A stretch of DNA of 64,000 nt from Nostoc sp. MS1 (GCF_019976755.1 NZ_AP023441.1:3345501-3409500), one strand, 5' to 3'. Positions 17,069 to 26,592 are shown, counted from the stretch's first letter. Notes: generated by a model from the sequence alone, not told the origin. A program made the numbers and translations.

Positions 17069-18085
17069 GTGGGCATAGTAGTTGAAAACGTATCCAAACA
17101 ATTTGGCAGCTTTCAAGCTGTTGATGAGGTGAACTTAGAAATCCAGAGTGGTAAATTAGTAGCCCTGTTGGGGCCATCTGGCTCTGGGAAATCTACCTTA
17201 CTACGCTTAATTGCCGGGTTGGAAACACCAGATAGTGGCAGAATTATACTTACAGGTAAGGATGCCACAAACCAAAGTGTTCAAGAGCGCAATATTGGGT
17301 TTGTGTTTCAGCACTATGCTCTATTCAAGCATTTAACTGTGCGACAAAACATAGGCTTTGGGTTAGAGATTCGCAAAGCTCCGGCTAACAAAATTAAAGG
17401 GCGAGTTGAGCAGTTATTAGAATTAGTGCAATTAAGTGGTTTGGGCGATCGCTATCCTTCACAACTTTCCGGCGGTCAAAGACAGAGGGTAGCATTAGCA
17501 AGAGCGTTAGCAGTAGAACCAAGTGTATTGCTTTTGGATGAACCTTTTGGTGCATTGGATGCTAAAGTTCGTAAAGACCTACGGGCATGGTTACGCCGCC
17601 TCCATGATGAAGTTCATGTTACCACAGTATTTGTGACTCACGACCAAGAAGAAGCAATGGAAGTATCGGATGAGGTCGTGGTGATGAATCAAGGACGTGT
17701 AGAACAGGTAGGTACACCCGCCCAAATTTACGACAACCCCGCTACATCTTTTGTCATGAGTTTCATCGGCCCAGTGAATGTTCTCCCAAGCAGTTCGCGC
17801 ATATTCCAAAGCAGCCAGTTAGAAATAGAACATCCAAACGTATTTTTACGCCCCCAAGATGTAGTGATTGAGAAAATTGCTAACGGTGCAACTGCACCTG
17901 CTACAATTAGCAGATTGATACATTTGGGCTGGGAAATCAAAGTGGAATTAACTTTAGACGATGGACAAGTCGTCAATGCTCATTTAACACGCGATCGCTA
18001 CGATGAGCTACAGTTAGAACCAAAACAAAAGGTATATGTCAAACCCAAGGATGCTAAGTCCTTTCCTCTGTACTACTCTATCTAG
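17069..18085 (+). CDS. cysA: CysA-type sulfate/molybdate ABC transporter ATPase
   Basis: 338 residues. Walker A is GPSGSGKST (about residue 36), Q-loop VFQHYALF, signature LSGGQRQRVALARAL, Walker B VLLLDEPFGALD and H-loop VTHDQEEA. A C-terminal TOBE-like regulatory domain (about 240-338) matches CysA of sulfate importers. The GTG start at 17069 has AGAGG upstream and gives the family N-terminus MGIVVENVSKQFGSF. Membrane subunits CysT/CysW and a binding protein are not adjacent, so it acts in trans or with distant genes. A hairpin terminator follows. Confidence 0.88.
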   Translation: MGIVVENVSKQFGSFQAVDEVNLEIQSGKLVALLGPSGSGKSTLLRLIAGLETPDSGRIILTGKDATNQSVQERNIGFVFQHYALFKHLTVRQNIGFGLEIRKAPANKIKGRVEQLLELVQLSGLGDRYPSQLSGGQRQRVALARALAVEPSVLLLDEPFGALDAKVRKDLRAWLRRLHDEVHVTTVFVTHDQEEAMEVSDEVVVMNQGRVEQVGTPAQIYDNPATSFVMSFIGPVNVLPSSSRIFQSSQLEIEHPNVFLRPQDVVIEKIANGATAPATISRLIHLGWEIKVELTLDDGQVVNAHLTRDRYDELQLEPKQKVYVKPKDAKSFPLYYSI

Positions 18086-18130
18086 ATAGGTTTGGTAAAA
18101 ATTTACACCTATTATTAATATTCATATCTA

Positions 18131-18162
18131 AAGGGTGAAGTAAAATACTTTACCCTTTTTTG
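18131..18162 (+). terminator. Intrinsic terminator of cysA
   Basis: AAGGGTGAAGTA (18131-18142) pairs with TACTTTACCCTT (18146-18157, one mismatch), followed by a T run, 46 bp after the cysA stop codon. Confidence 0.8.
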
Positions 18163-18186
18163 CATGGAAAAAATTTCCCTCTACCT

Positions 18187-19861
18187 AGGGCTTGCTGAAA
18201 AAGTCATTTCAAAGGAAGAGAAAAATTGATTAAGTAGTCAGTCCAGAAAAAAGATAAGTTTTTGTTGTTTAAGGTTTAATGAAATATCAGTTTCGATAAT
18301 AGAAGAAGTAAAAAAAGACTCAGTTTTGAAAAATAGGCAAAAAAATACACAAAAAAGCCGTAATAGCAGAGTAGAAAGATTCATAACTAAAAAAGTTATG
18401 GCAATAGCGGTGAAAGAAGTATGAGGAAGTTTAGCCATAACTCTACCAAGGCTAAATCTTCGTTTACCTTGTCCAAACTTGCCCTCAATACAATTACGAA
18501 TCCTTTCGTCATAAGCGGCTTGTTTCTTCTTTTCAGGGCTGACATTTTGGGGGGGTCTACCTAGTGGTGGGCCACTAATTCTAATTCCCCTTTCTTGACA
18601 CCAAGCTCGATTCTCCCTCGTCCGATAAATCTTATCAACATGAACTGATTCAGGATAATATCCGGTGTAGTTTTTGTATGCTTCTACTTGTGATTTTAAG
18701 TCTCCTGATTCGTTAAAGTTGTCCCAACTAATATGGTCTAAAAATACATAGCCATCATAGTAACTAGCTGAAAACTTAGCCCCAAACTCTACTGTTCTCC
18801 CGGCTTTACCTCGGATAATCGGACGAATGTGTGGTTGGTTTAAACTGACAATGCGGTCTTGTATACTAATTTTTTGATTTTCATATAACCATAACTGTTG
18901 ACGATAAACTTCTGCTACTACTAGCAACATCTTATATTGACTGTTGCTCAGTTTTAATAGTGACGCACCTAAATTTATTAGCTGCTGAATATGAGTTAAA
19001 TTTCTGTTGATATATTGCAGTTGCTTTCTGATAGCTTTCCTTCTTTCTTTAACTGTTGGTTTTCTTTTCTTGGCTACTGCTAAATAATCCTTTCTTGCTT
19101 TGTTTCTGTAGGTTCTTGGTTTGTTGATATTTCTTACTAATAAGGACTTATATAATGTATCTATGATTGTTTCTGTTTGCTTTCTGGCTTGATTTAATAA
19201 TCCTAAATCTGTCGGATAACTTATGTCTGCTGGCGCACAACTAGCATCTAATATTAATTTTCCTCTATTGGCTGGCTTACTTTTTGAATCCTCGACCTCT
19301 GGCTTTTTTGCTCTTACTTCTACCTCCTGTTTATTTTCTAACATCTTCCTGACTATTTCTTGATTGATTTTATTGACTAATTCTATATCTATCCTTTCTC
19401 TAAAATGAACTAGCATTGACGGGTCAAATGCAGATTCATTACTATATGCTGACATTCCTATAAAGTATTGCAGATACGGGTTCTCCCGAATTTGTTCTAC
19501 TGTCTCTCTGTCACTTATTCCTAATTTTTCTTTAATTATTAATGCTCCCAACGCCATTCTAAATGTTTTGGCTGGCGCTCCCATTCTTGCTGAAAATATT
19601 TCTGCGTACTCTGCTTCAAATTTTGACCAAGGTATCATGTTCGCCATGATTACCCATCGGTTATCTGACGCTAGTTTTCCCCCAAAGGGTAGTTCAAAGT
19701 TTTCTGCTGCTTTTTCTTGCTTTTGCGCTCTTCGATACATTTTAACGCAACTTGCTACAAGGATTTTTACTTATCTTACCCTTTTTCTTTTCACCTTATT
19801 TTTCTTTCCTGACCCTGAAACTCTTCATTCTGCTATCTTTCGCCCTTATTCAGCCAGCCCT
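18187..19861 (-). mobile_element. Insertion sequence, copy 1 (1,675 bp, 4-bp target duplication ACCT)
   Basis: The ends carry inverted repeats AGGGCTTGCTGAAAAAG (18187 onward) and, at the right end, the complement of AGGGCTGGCTGAATAAG (ending 19861): 15 of 17 bases match. ACCT flanks both sides (18183-18186 and 19862-19865) as a target-site duplication. It encodes one transposase. A second element of identical length lies at 55283-56957 in the same orientation, flanked by a different duplication (AAGT), which shows independent, recent insertion. Confidence 0.93.
18238..19740 (-). CDS. DDE transposase (IS4/IS5 superfamily), copy 1
   Basis: 500 residues. The N-terminal DUF772-type domain (residues 40-130: FRMALGALIIKEKLGISDRE, ENPYLQYFIGMSAYSNESAF) recognises element ends. 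The DDE catalytic core has its first Asp in LILDASCAPADISYPTD, second Asp in SVHVDKIYRTRENRAW and the Glu in NCIEGKFGQGKRRFSLG. All three acidic residues are present, so it should be active. The C-terminus is hydrophobic (LVMNLSTLLLRLFCVFFCLF). The translated protein is identical to copy 2. Confidence 0.92.
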   Translation of the reverse strand: MYRRAQKQEKAAENFELPFGGKLASDNRWVIMANMIPWSKFEAEYAEIFSARMGAPAKTFRMALGALIIKEKLGISDRETVEQIRENPYLQYFIGMSAYSNESAFDPSMLVHFRERIDIELVNKINQEIVRKMLENKQEVEVRAKKPEVEDSKSKPANRGKLILDASCAPADISYPTDLGLLNQARKQTETIIDTLYKSLLVRNINKPRTYRNKARKDYLAVAKKRKPTVKERRKAIRKQLQYINRNLTHIQQLINLGASLLKLSNSQYKMLLVVAEVYRQQLWLYENQKISIQDRIVSLNQPHIRPIIRGKAGRTVEFGAKFSASYYDGYVFLDHISWDNFNESGDLKSQVEAYKNYTGYYPESVHVDKIYRTRENRAWCQERGIRISGPPLGRPPQNVSPEKKKQAAYDERIRNCIEGKFGQGKRRFSLGRVMAKLPHTSFTAIAITFLVMNLSTLLLRLFCVFFCLFFKTESFFTSSIIETDISLNLKQQKLIFFLD

Positions 19862-20042
19862 ACCTAACAAGACTTACAGTTTAGATACGTTAATCACCAG
19901 AAATTACCTCGTTTGTTAGAGGGTCAAGCGATCGCTTATGAACTATAAAGAAAATAGTTAATAAATTTTTGATTTTAATGATTGATATTTAATGTCAATC
20001 AATTTAACAAAAGAGTTAATATTTGTAAGGGGAGCGTGAGAT

Positions 20043-20333
20043 ATGGATATGCAAGTCCTGAGAGAGCGTGCGGGTCTTAGCCGTGCAGAAGTTGCCTTCA
20101 GGCTTGCCATCAGTGAAACTAGCGTCCGCAACTGGGAAGCTGGACGCACCGAGCCGACTATGACACCAAAAAAATATTTAGATGCAATACGCTTGTTCAA
20201 ATGTACACCAGAAGAACTAGCAGCCGCCAGCGAAAAATCTATTAATCAGCGTCATAAACGTAAGCCTGGAAGACCTAGACGTTTTCCAGAAAATCAGGTA
20301 GTTCAAGTAACTGATACTCCAATTTGTAGTTAA
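20043..20333 (+). CDS. XRE-type helix-turn-helix protein
   Basis: 96 residues. An HTH domain spans residues 3-62 (LRERAGLSRAEVAFRLAISE, TSVRNWEAGRTEP, DAIRLFKCTPEELAAA), with the conserved recognition-helix pattern SVRNWEAGR. A short basic tail (RHKRKPGRPRRF) resembles an AT-hook (GRP core). An AGGGGAG precedes the ATG. It is a DNA-binding regulator found widely in cyanobacteria; its targets are unknown. It begins 180 bp downstream of IS copy 1 and stands alone. Confidence 0.8.
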   Translation: MDMQVLRERAGLSRAEVAFRLAISETSVRNWEAGRTEPTMTPKKYLDAIRLFKCTPEELAAASEKSINQRHKRKPGRPRRFPENQVVQVTDTPICS

Positions 20334-20449
20334 ATGATATTTATTTGGTGAATAGTGAAAAACAAAATCCTTAGCTGATAAGAAGGACGGGGGTATTGTC
20401 GTAAATAATTTAGGATGGCTATAGCTACTAATTTCTAACCGCTCAAATC

Positions 20450-21067
20450 ATGACTCAAGCCTTACGTAAAGTAGTATCTTTCGATGAGTTTGTAGCTTGG
20501 TATCCAGATAACCAACGACAACGCTATGAACTACACGACGGAGTAATCGTTGAAATACAACGACCTACAGGCAAGCATGAAGAAACAATTGGTTTTCTAG
20601 CAGGAGAAATAGTTATAGAGTATAACCGCTTAAATTTTCCCTATTTCATTCCCAAAAGGGTCTTTGTCAAATCAGTTGAGAGTGAATCAGCTTATTCTCC
20701 AGATGTCCTGATCTTAAATCGTTATAACTTAGTTAATGAACCGCGTTGGCAGAAAGAATCAACTGTTTCTCAAGCAGCTTCAATTTCTTTAGTAATAGAA
20801 GTAGTCAGTAGTAATTGGCGTGATGATTATTACAAGAAATATGCTAACTATAAACAGATGGGAATCCCAGAATATTGGATTGTAGATTATGCGGCGTTAG
20901 GTGGTAGGGAGTTTATCGGTAAGCCTAAACAACCGACTATCTTAGTTTGCTGTTTGGATGAAGGGGAGTATCAAATTCATAAATTCCGGGGTAGTGACCG
21001 TATCCAGTCACTAGCATTTCCAGAGTTGAATTTAACAGCTGAACAAATTTTTCAAGCTGGTAATTAA
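20450..21067 (+). CDS. Uma2 family protein (PD-(D/E)xK nuclease fold)
   Basis: 205 residues, a Uma2 protein. It opens with VSFDEFVAWYPDNQRQRYELHDG; the catalytic-type residues are in AYSPDVLILN, LVIEVVSSNWRDDYYKKYANY and KQMGIPEYWIVDY. The PD...E.K pattern is complete. A long insertion (AALGGREFIGKPKQPTILVC) follows the last motif, a feature of one Uma2 subgroup. Monocistronic; function unknown. Confidence 0.85.
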   Translation: MTQALRKVVSFDEFVAWYPDNQRQRYELHDGVIVEIQRPTGKHEETIGFLAGEIVIEYNRLNFPYFIPKRVFVKSVESESAYSPDVLILNRYNLVNEPRWQKESTVSQAASISLVIEVVSSNWRDDYYKKYANYKQMGIPEYWIVDYAALGGREFIGKPKQPTILVCCLDEGEYQIHKFRGSDRIQSLAFPELNLTAEQIFQAGN

Positions 21068-21235
21068 AATTTGTCATGTAGTTGATGGTTACAGACAAAG
21101 ATATAATTAGACGGCTACATCACCTATTTAAGATAAACAACAAACAACAACTTTCTCAGCTAGTGCGATCGCTAACTATATTAGCTACGGTGGCACGATA
21201 AGATTCTAAAATAATAGTCGTAATTACAGGTCTAA

Positions 21236-22219
21236 ATGGCAGAAACACTATTCTTTAACGCTCTGCGGGAAGCCATTGATGAAGAAATGGCGCGTGATTC
21301 CAGTGTCTTCGTTCTAGGTGAAGACGTAGGTCACTATGGCGGTTCATATAAAGTTACCAAAGATTTATATAAAAAGTATGGTGATTTGCGAGTTTTAGAT
21401 ACTCCTATTGCCGAAAACAGCTTTACTGGTATGGCAGTAGGTGCAGCCATGACTGGTTTGCGCCCCATAATTGAAGGCATGAACATGGGTTTTCTGCTAT
21501 TAGCCTTTAACCAAATCTCCAACAACGCGGGGATGCTGCGCTATACATCCGGTGGTAACTTTAAAATTCCCCTAGTCATTCGTGGCCCTGGTGGTGTAGG
21601 TAAACAGTTAGGTGCAGAACACTCTCAACGCCTAGAAACCTACTTCCAAGCAGTTCCAGGGTTGAAGATTGTTGCCTGCTCTACACCTTACAACGCTAAA
21701 GGACTCCTCAAGTCAGCTATCCGCGACGATAACCCAGTTCTATTCTTTGAACACGTTCTGCTTTACAACCTCAAAGAAAACTTACCAGAGGAAGAATACC
21801 TCGTTCCTCTAGACAAGGCAGAAATTGTTCGTCCTGGTAAAGATGTAACAATCTTGACTTATTCACGGATGCGCCATCACGTAGTTCAAGCCGTGAAAGC
21901 TTTAGAAAAACAAGGATACGACCCAGAAGTAATTGATTTAATATCCCTCAAGCCATTAGATTTAGAAACAATTGGTGCATCTATCCGCAAAACCCACAAA
22001 GTGATAATTGTGGAAGAAGCTATGCGGACTGGGGGTATTGCTGCCGAATTAATCGCTTCAATCAACGATCGCTTCTTTGATGAATTAGATGCGCCAGTAC
22101 TGCGCCTATCATCTCAAGACATTCCTACACCTTACAACGGTACTTTGGAAAGATTAACAATTGTGCAGCCAGAACAAATTGTTGAAGCTGTGCAGAAAAT
22201 GATCGCGTTGCGAGTTTAG
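21236..22219 (+). CDS. pdhB: Pyruvate dehydrogenase E1 component, beta subunit
   Basis: 327 residues. With the alpha subunit (not in the window) it decarboxylates pyruvate with thiamine diphosphate and acetylates the E2 lipoyl domain, feeding acetyl-CoA synthesis. Family marks: N-terminal NALREAIDEEMARDSSVFVLGEDVGHYGG, the Glu of the thiamine activation site in ENSFTGMAVGAAMTGLRPI, and the C-terminal transketolase domain (PGKDVTILTYSRMRHHVVQA, HKVIIVEEAMRTGGIAAELI). Length and start are typical. E1 alpha is commonly unlinked in cyanobacteria. Confidence 0.95.
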   Translation: MAETLFFNALREAIDEEMARDSSVFVLGEDVGHYGGSYKVTKDLYKKYGDLRVLDTPIAENSFTGMAVGAAMTGLRPIIEGMNMGFLLLAFNQISNNAGMLRYTSGGNFKIPLVIRGPGGVGKQLGAEHSQRLETYFQAVPGLKIVACSTPYNAKGLLKSAIRDDNPVLFFEHVLLYNLKENLPEEEYLVPLDKAEIVRPGKDVTILTYSRMRHHVVQAVKALEKQGYDPEVIDLISLKPLDLETIGASIRKTHKVIIVEEAMRTGGIAAELIASINDRFFDELDAPVLRLSSQDIPTPYNGTLERLTIVQPEQIVEAVQKMIALRV

Positions 22220-22297
22220 GATGTAGGGGTATGGAGGTGTAAGGGTGTGGCTCTACATCCTTACCCACATACATCCATCACCGATATTATTGGAGTT

Positions 22298-22869
22298 ATG
22301 ATAGCTACTCCTCAAGAACAACCAAAAATGACCGTCGAGGAATATCTCGCATGGGAAGCCCAGCAAGACTGCCGTTACGAATATGTCAACGGCGAAGTTT
22401 TTGGTATGTCTGGCAGTACAATTCCCCATAACGATATTGCTTTAACTTTTACACTGCTTTACACCCTCATTTACGTTCTAGAGGCTGTCGGGTAAATGTT
22501 TCAGATGTCAAAGTGCAAGTCACACCCCAAAGTCCCTACTATTATCCCGATGTGATAGTCAGTTGTGACCCCCAAGACCTTAAAGCGCGTCAATTTATTG
22601 AAAAACCTAAATTAATTGCGGAAGTTCTTTCTCCTGCTACAAGTAGTAAAGATAGGGGAGAGAAGTTTAATTACTATCTGAAAATCCCTAGCTTACAAGA
22701 ATATATTTTGATTGATTCAGAAACAATTTCTGTCGAGCGTTACTCTCGCGGCGAAGGCAGAATGTGGCTTTACTATCCCTATACTGGGGGAGATATGATC
22801 ACTTTGTCTAGCATTGGGTTTGAGTTTCCTATCGAATTGCTGTATGAAGGTGTGGTATTGGAAGGGTGA
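22298..22869 (+). pseudogene. Uma2 family gene broken by a single-base deletion
   Basis: The frame starting at 22298 (MTVEEYLAWEAQQDCRYEYVNGEVFGMSG follows a short N-terminus) runs into a stop at 22495. A different frame continues the same protein without a gap: ALHPHLRSRGCRVNVSDVKV, YYYPDVIVSCDP, LIAEVLSPATSSKDRGEKF, YLKIPSLQEYILIDS, to a stop at 22869. The shift lies at about 22443-22446, where TTTAACTTT would become the expected A-L-N-F-Y by restoring one A. A sequencing error is the alternative explanation. All PD-(D/E)xK residues lie beyond the break. Confidence 0.85.
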
Positions 22870-22988
22870 GAGTGAAAGTCCTATTCCATCTACTAAAACG
22901 ATCGCCTTTGGAACTCAAAACATTAACGAATAGCTCATAACTCTTACAAAGAGCGTTATTATAGCGTTTGTCAGTTGCGAGTTATGAT

Positions 22989-24410
22989 ATGCAGAGACAG
23001 CGATCGCTTTTAGCGTTGATTGTAGTTTTATTAATCGCCGCCATTACGGTGATTCTCACGATTCCCATACCCTTGGGATTGGACTTACGCGGAGGTTCCC
23101 AGCTAACAATTCAGGTGAAAACAACGCCTGAGATTAAGCAAATCACCGAACGCGAATTGAATGGGGTAAAAAGTGTTGTCGAAGGACGAATTAACGGACT
23201 CGGCGTTTCGGAACCAATCATCCAAACTGTGGGGACGGATAAAATCCTTGTACAGTTACCGGGCGTAAACAACCCAGAACAGGCAGAAAGAGTGCTAGGT
23301 GGAACAGCACAGCTAGAATTTCGTACACAAAAACCTGGGACAGAAACCCAGCTTTTAGCTTTTCAGTCATCACGATTTGAACTCAAAGCCAAACAAGAAG
23401 AACTAAAAAAAAGCAACGATAAAGCCACAATTAATAAAAATTTAGAAGATTTACAAAAAAATAATCAAGCGATCGCCGAATTATTTGAAAGTACTAACCC
23501 CCCTCTAGATGGGAAACACCTGAAAGATGCCTATGGTGAACCAACTCAGGGTAATAACTGGAACGTAGCCATTCGTTTTGACCAAAAGGGCGGTGAACTG
23601 TTCGCCAATTTAACAAAAAGTTTGGCAGGTACAGGGCGTAGTATCGGTATCTTTTTAGATAATGAACTTATCAGTTCTCCAGTTGTTGGGGTAGAATTTG
23701 CCTCTACAGGAATCACAGGTGGTTCGGCTATAATTACAGGACGATTTACAGCCCAACAAGCCAATGATTTAGGCGTACAATTACGCGGTGGTGCTTTACC
23801 CGTACCTGTAGAAATTGCGGAAATTCGTACTGTTGGCGCAACCTTGGGTAAAGATAGTATCAACAGCAGCATCTATGCTGGGATTGGTGGTCTAAGCTTA
23901 GTCCTCATATTTATGGTGGTGTACTATAGACTACCAGGATTAATTGCCGATGTGGCCTTAATCATTTACGCCATCCTCACCTGGGCTTGTTTTGCTTTGT
24001 TAGGTGTGACTTTGACCTTACCGGGAATTGCTGGTTTCATTCTCAGTATCGGTATGGCGGTAGATGCCAATGTGTTAATTTTTGAGCGCACAAGGGAAGA
24101 ATTACAAGCGGGTAAATCTTTGTATCGCTCTGTAGAATCTGGCTTTTATCGTGCCTTCTCCAGTATTTTAGATGGCAACGTCACTACAGTTATTGCTTGT
24201 GCTGCTTTATTTTGGCTGGGGGCTGGTTTAGTCAAAGGTTTTGCCTTGACTTTGGCTTTAGGGGTAGCAGTGAGTATGTTTAGTGCTATTACTTGTAGTC
24301 GCACCTTCATGTTTTTAGCAATTAGTATTCCTAGCTTGCGTAAACCTGAACTATTCTGTCCAAATCTCTCAGGGACAAGTGCATCGAATAAGACAGAGGT
24401 AGCTCAATGA
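22989..24410 (+). CDS. secD: Protein translocase subunit SecD
   Basis: About 473 residues. SecD works with SecF to pull preproteins through SecYEG using the proton gradient. Visible: first membrane span (LLALIVVLLIAAITVILTIP), the family motif LGLDLRGGSQLTIQ, the periplasmic P1 domain to about residue 270, and the five-helix export domain (YAGIGGLSLVLIFMVVYYRLPG, GFILSIGMAVDANVLIFER, FSSILDGNVTTVIACAALF). The frame could begin at a TTG at 22968, but the ATG at 22989 gives the natural start MQRQRS. It overlaps secF by four bases (ATGA). Confidence 0.95.
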   Translation: MQRQRSLLALIVVLLIAAITVILTIPIPLGLDLRGGSQLTIQVKTTPEIKQITERELNGVKSVVEGRINGLGVSEPIIQTVGTDKILVQLPGVNNPEQAERVLGGTAQLEFRTQKPGTETQLLAFQSSRFELKAKQEELKKSNDKATINKNLEDLQKNNQAIAELFESTNPPLDGKHLKDAYGEPTQGNNWNVAIRFDQKGGELFANLTKSLAGTGRSIGIFLDNELISSPVVGVEFASTGITGGSAIITGRFTAQQANDLGVQLRGGALPVPVEIAEIRTVGATLGKDSINSSIYAGIGGLSLVLIFMVVYYRLPGLIADVALIIYAILTWACFALLGVTLTLPGIAGFILSIGMAVDANVLIFERTREELQAGKSLYRSVESGFYRAFSSILDGNVTTVIACAALFWLGAGLVKGFALTLALGVAVSMFSAITCSRTFMFLAISIPSLRKPELFCPNLSGTSASNKTEVAQ

Positions 24411-25390
24411 AATTAAGTATAAATAAATCGCGATCGCTCTGGTGGACTGTTTCGAGCGCCATCACCATAGCTGGTTTCATATCAATGTTCATTTCCTGGC
24501 AAAACCCAGCTATTCACGCACCTCTACGTCCCAGTTTAGATTTTGTCGGTGGATCAAGATTGCAATTTGAGCGGGACTGTAATCGAGCAGGAAACTGTGA
24601 TAAACCCATTGATATTAACGTTGTCCGTGATGTAGCCAAAGAACAAGGTTTGGCTGACAGTAGTATTCAAATTGTCGCTGATAAAGATACCAGAGCAGAA
24701 AATGGTATTTTAATCCGCAGCAAAACCTTAAATCGTGAACAACGTACCAACTTACAAAATGCCTTAAGCCAAAAAGTTGGAGCTTTTGACGAGCAGAAAA
24801 ACCAGTTTGATACCGTAGGCCCCACCTTGGGGCGCGAATTGTTTACCTCTGGGATGATCGCGCTAATTGTCTCCTTTATTGGTATCACCGTCTACCTAGC
24901 ATTTCGGTTTCAGTTGGACTATGCTGTATTTGCCATCATTGCGCTTCTGCACGATGTCTTAATTACAGTCGGCATATTTTCTATTTTTGGCTTAGTCTTT
25001 GGTACTGAAGTAGATAGCCTGTTTATTGTGGCACTGTTGACAATTACAGGTTTCTCCGTCAACGATACAGTAGTAATTTACGATCGCATCAGAGAAACAC
25101 TAAAAACTAACCCCAACCGTCCCATAGCGGAAATTGTTGATGATGCTGTTAACCAAACCTTGGGAAGATCAATCAACACCACTTTTACCACTATGCTTCC
25201 CTTGTTCGCCATTTACCTATTTGGCGGCGAAACCCTGAAAAACTTTGCCCTAGCTCTAATTTTTGGCTTTGCAGCCGGAGCTTATTCCAGTATCTTCATC
25301 GCCAGCACTCTTTTAACACTATGGCGAGAACGTACCAACAACTCTGAGGCATTAGCAACTACAGGCGTAACTGATACATCTGTGGAGTAG
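24407..25390 (+). CDS. secF: Protein translocase subunit SecF
   Basis: 327 residues, translationally coupled to secD through a four-base overlap. It begins with a membrane span (LWWTVSSAITIAGFISMFIS), then the SecF motif PSLDFVGGSRLQFE, and ends with the shared SecD/SecF export domain (MIALIVSFIGITVYLAFRF, ALLTITGFSVNDTVVIYDRIRE, NTTFTTMLPLFAIYLFGG). The Asp in FSVNDTVV and Arg in YDRIRE belong to the conserved membrane motif linked to proton use. A short Thr/Ser tail follows. Typical length. Confidence 0.95.
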   Translation: MKLSINKSRSLWWTVSSAITIAGFISMFISWQNPAIHAPLRPSLDFVGGSRLQFERDCNRAGNCDKPIDINVVRDVAKEQGLADSSIQIVADKDTRAENGILIRSKTLNREQRTNLQNALSQKVGAFDEQKNQFDTVGPTLGRELFTSGMIALIVSFIGITVYLAFRFQLDYAVFAIIALLHDVLITVGIFSIFGLVFGTEVDSLFIVALLTITGFSVNDTVVIYDRIRETLKTNPNRPIAEIVDDAVNQTLGRSINTTFTTMLPLFAIYLFGGETLKNFALALIFGFAAGAYSSIFIASTLLTLWRERTNNSEALATTGVTDTSVE

Positions 25391-25488
25391 TCAGTTGACA
25401 ATTGACAATTGACAGTTGTCAGTTGTGAGTAGTTCTTTCCCCCTGCACCCTGCCCCCCTGCTTCTTTCTCTACCCACTCCCCACCGCC
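25388..25488. repeat. Short tandem repeat tract after secF
   Basis: Repeated attgaca/agttgtc units followed by a C-rich run (ccccctgcaccctgccccc) fill the gap and abut the next start codon, the same pattern as elsewhere in this window. Confidence 0.8.
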
Positions 25489-25489
25489 T

Positions 25490-25885
25490 ATGGATCAATC
25501 AGATAATCATGTTGAAAATAAAGATCCATCTTTAACTCAACAAGTCGAAAAGCTACACCAATTGACTGTGTATGGTAGGTGGTGTTTTGTTGGCTGTTTG
25601 TGGCTAACTGTCGCACCCATTTGTTTGTGGAATTTACGTACAGAAATTGCTTTGTGGCAACAATACTTTACCTGGGTAGCGGTGCGTTATGGACTATCTG
25701 CTCATTTACTGTCTACTATGGGTTTAGCTTTTTGTATCGGGATGACTGCTGCTGTTTTAGTTTGGCAAAGTCGAAATATTCTGTTGGGTTTACCTAAACA
25801 AGAACAGCAACGTTTAGAACAACAAGTGTTTAAAATCCGTCAACAGGGGCCAACACATCCCCTGTGGAAGTGGATTTCTCATTAA
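25490..25885 (+). CDS. Small membrane protein, function unknown
   Basis: 131 residues. The N-terminal part is polar (DNHVENKDPSLTQQVEKLHQ), then there are two membrane helices (about residues 30-52, WCFVGCLWLTVAPICLWNL, and about 72-97, LLSTMGLAFCIGMTAAVLVW), then a Gln-rich amphipathic helix (KQEQQRLEQQVFKIRQQGPT). It resembles conserved cyanobacterial proteins of unknown function that I cannot name. Its position 100 bp after secF could be cotranscription, but a repeat tract separates them. Confidence 0.65.
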   Translation: MDQSDNHVENKDPSLTQQVEKLHQLTVYGRWCFVGCLWLTVAPICLWNLRTEIALWQQYFTWVAVRYGLSAHLLSTMGLAFCIGMTAAVLVWQSRNILLGLPKQEQQRLEQQVFKIRQQGPTHPLWKWISH

Positions 25886-26046
25886 AGACTAGCTATTTTT
25901 TGGCATGGAGACTAAATTTTAGCTTTTTTGAACGAGCTACAAATAAAGCAGAAATAGAAGCAATACTTCAAAGTATTGCTGCTAAAATTCAGGCTGAAAG
26001 TTTCTCCCCGTAATATATTTCAAAAACTTAATTGAGATAGATTTAC

Positions 26047-26592
26047 ATGAATATTTATATTCCTATCCCTGATAGCGATAATTATGATGGCTTCTATTAT
26101 CTAGATCAAGAAAATTCACATGATATTTTATCAAGGTTTCTTAATTTCGCCATGTATCAAGACATTGAAGAAAAGAGTGAATGGATTCCTTTACCAGTAG
26201 GAATTGAATCATTTGGTACTAAACGAGGTGATTTTCTTGGAGTTGTTGCATGGACTTTTGCTTGTAATAATAGGGCTTGGAAAATTTTAGAGCCTTTAAT
26301 TGGTAATAGCGTTAAACTGCTGCCATTACAATGCGATGAAGGTGAGTTTAATATTTTAAAAGTAATTAATATTATTGATTGTCTTGATTATTCAAGGGCG
26401 GATTTATTTATTTTTGAAGAAACTGGTAGAGTTTTGCGTATAGAAAAGTATGCTTTTAAAGAAGAGTTAATTCAAGATCAGCATTTTTTTGCAGTCCCAG
26501 AGTGTAAATTCGGAATATTAGTATCTCAAAAGTTCAAGGACGTAGTAGATCAGCATCAATTGAAAGGGCTAAAATTTAAGCAGGTGGTCTAA
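26047..26592 (+). CDS. Imm11-like (DUF1629) protein, possible orphan immunity protein
   Basis: 181 residues, no signal or membrane segment. The organisation fits the Imm11/DUF1629 family: a two-part protein with a WKILEPLIGNSVKLLPLQCD segment mid-chain and the C-terminal signature IFEETGRVLRIEKYAFKEEL, FGILVSQKFKDVVDQHQLKG, LKFKQVV, where members usually read 'vs..f......gl.F..v'. In other bacteria such genes protect against a neighbouring polymorphic toxin. No toxin gene lies nearby; a 35-residue frame without a start (NKAEIEAILQSIAAKIQAES, ending about 26013) precedes it. The assignment rests on remembered family pattern. Confidence 0.55.
   Translation: MNIYIPIPDSDNYDGFYYLDQENSHDILSRFLNFAMYQDIEEKSEWIPLPVGIESFGTKRGDFLGVVAWTFACNNRAWKILEPLIGNSVKLLPLQCDEGEFNILKVINIIDCLDYSRADLFIFEETGRVLRIEKYAFKEELIQDQHFFAVPECKFGILVSQKFKDVVDQHQLKGLKFKQVV

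Noticed and set aside
19568..19867. A 99-codon frame antisense to the transposase (also at 56664-56963).
   Set aside because: It is the complement of the transposase 5' end plus the IS end; the composition is not protein-like.
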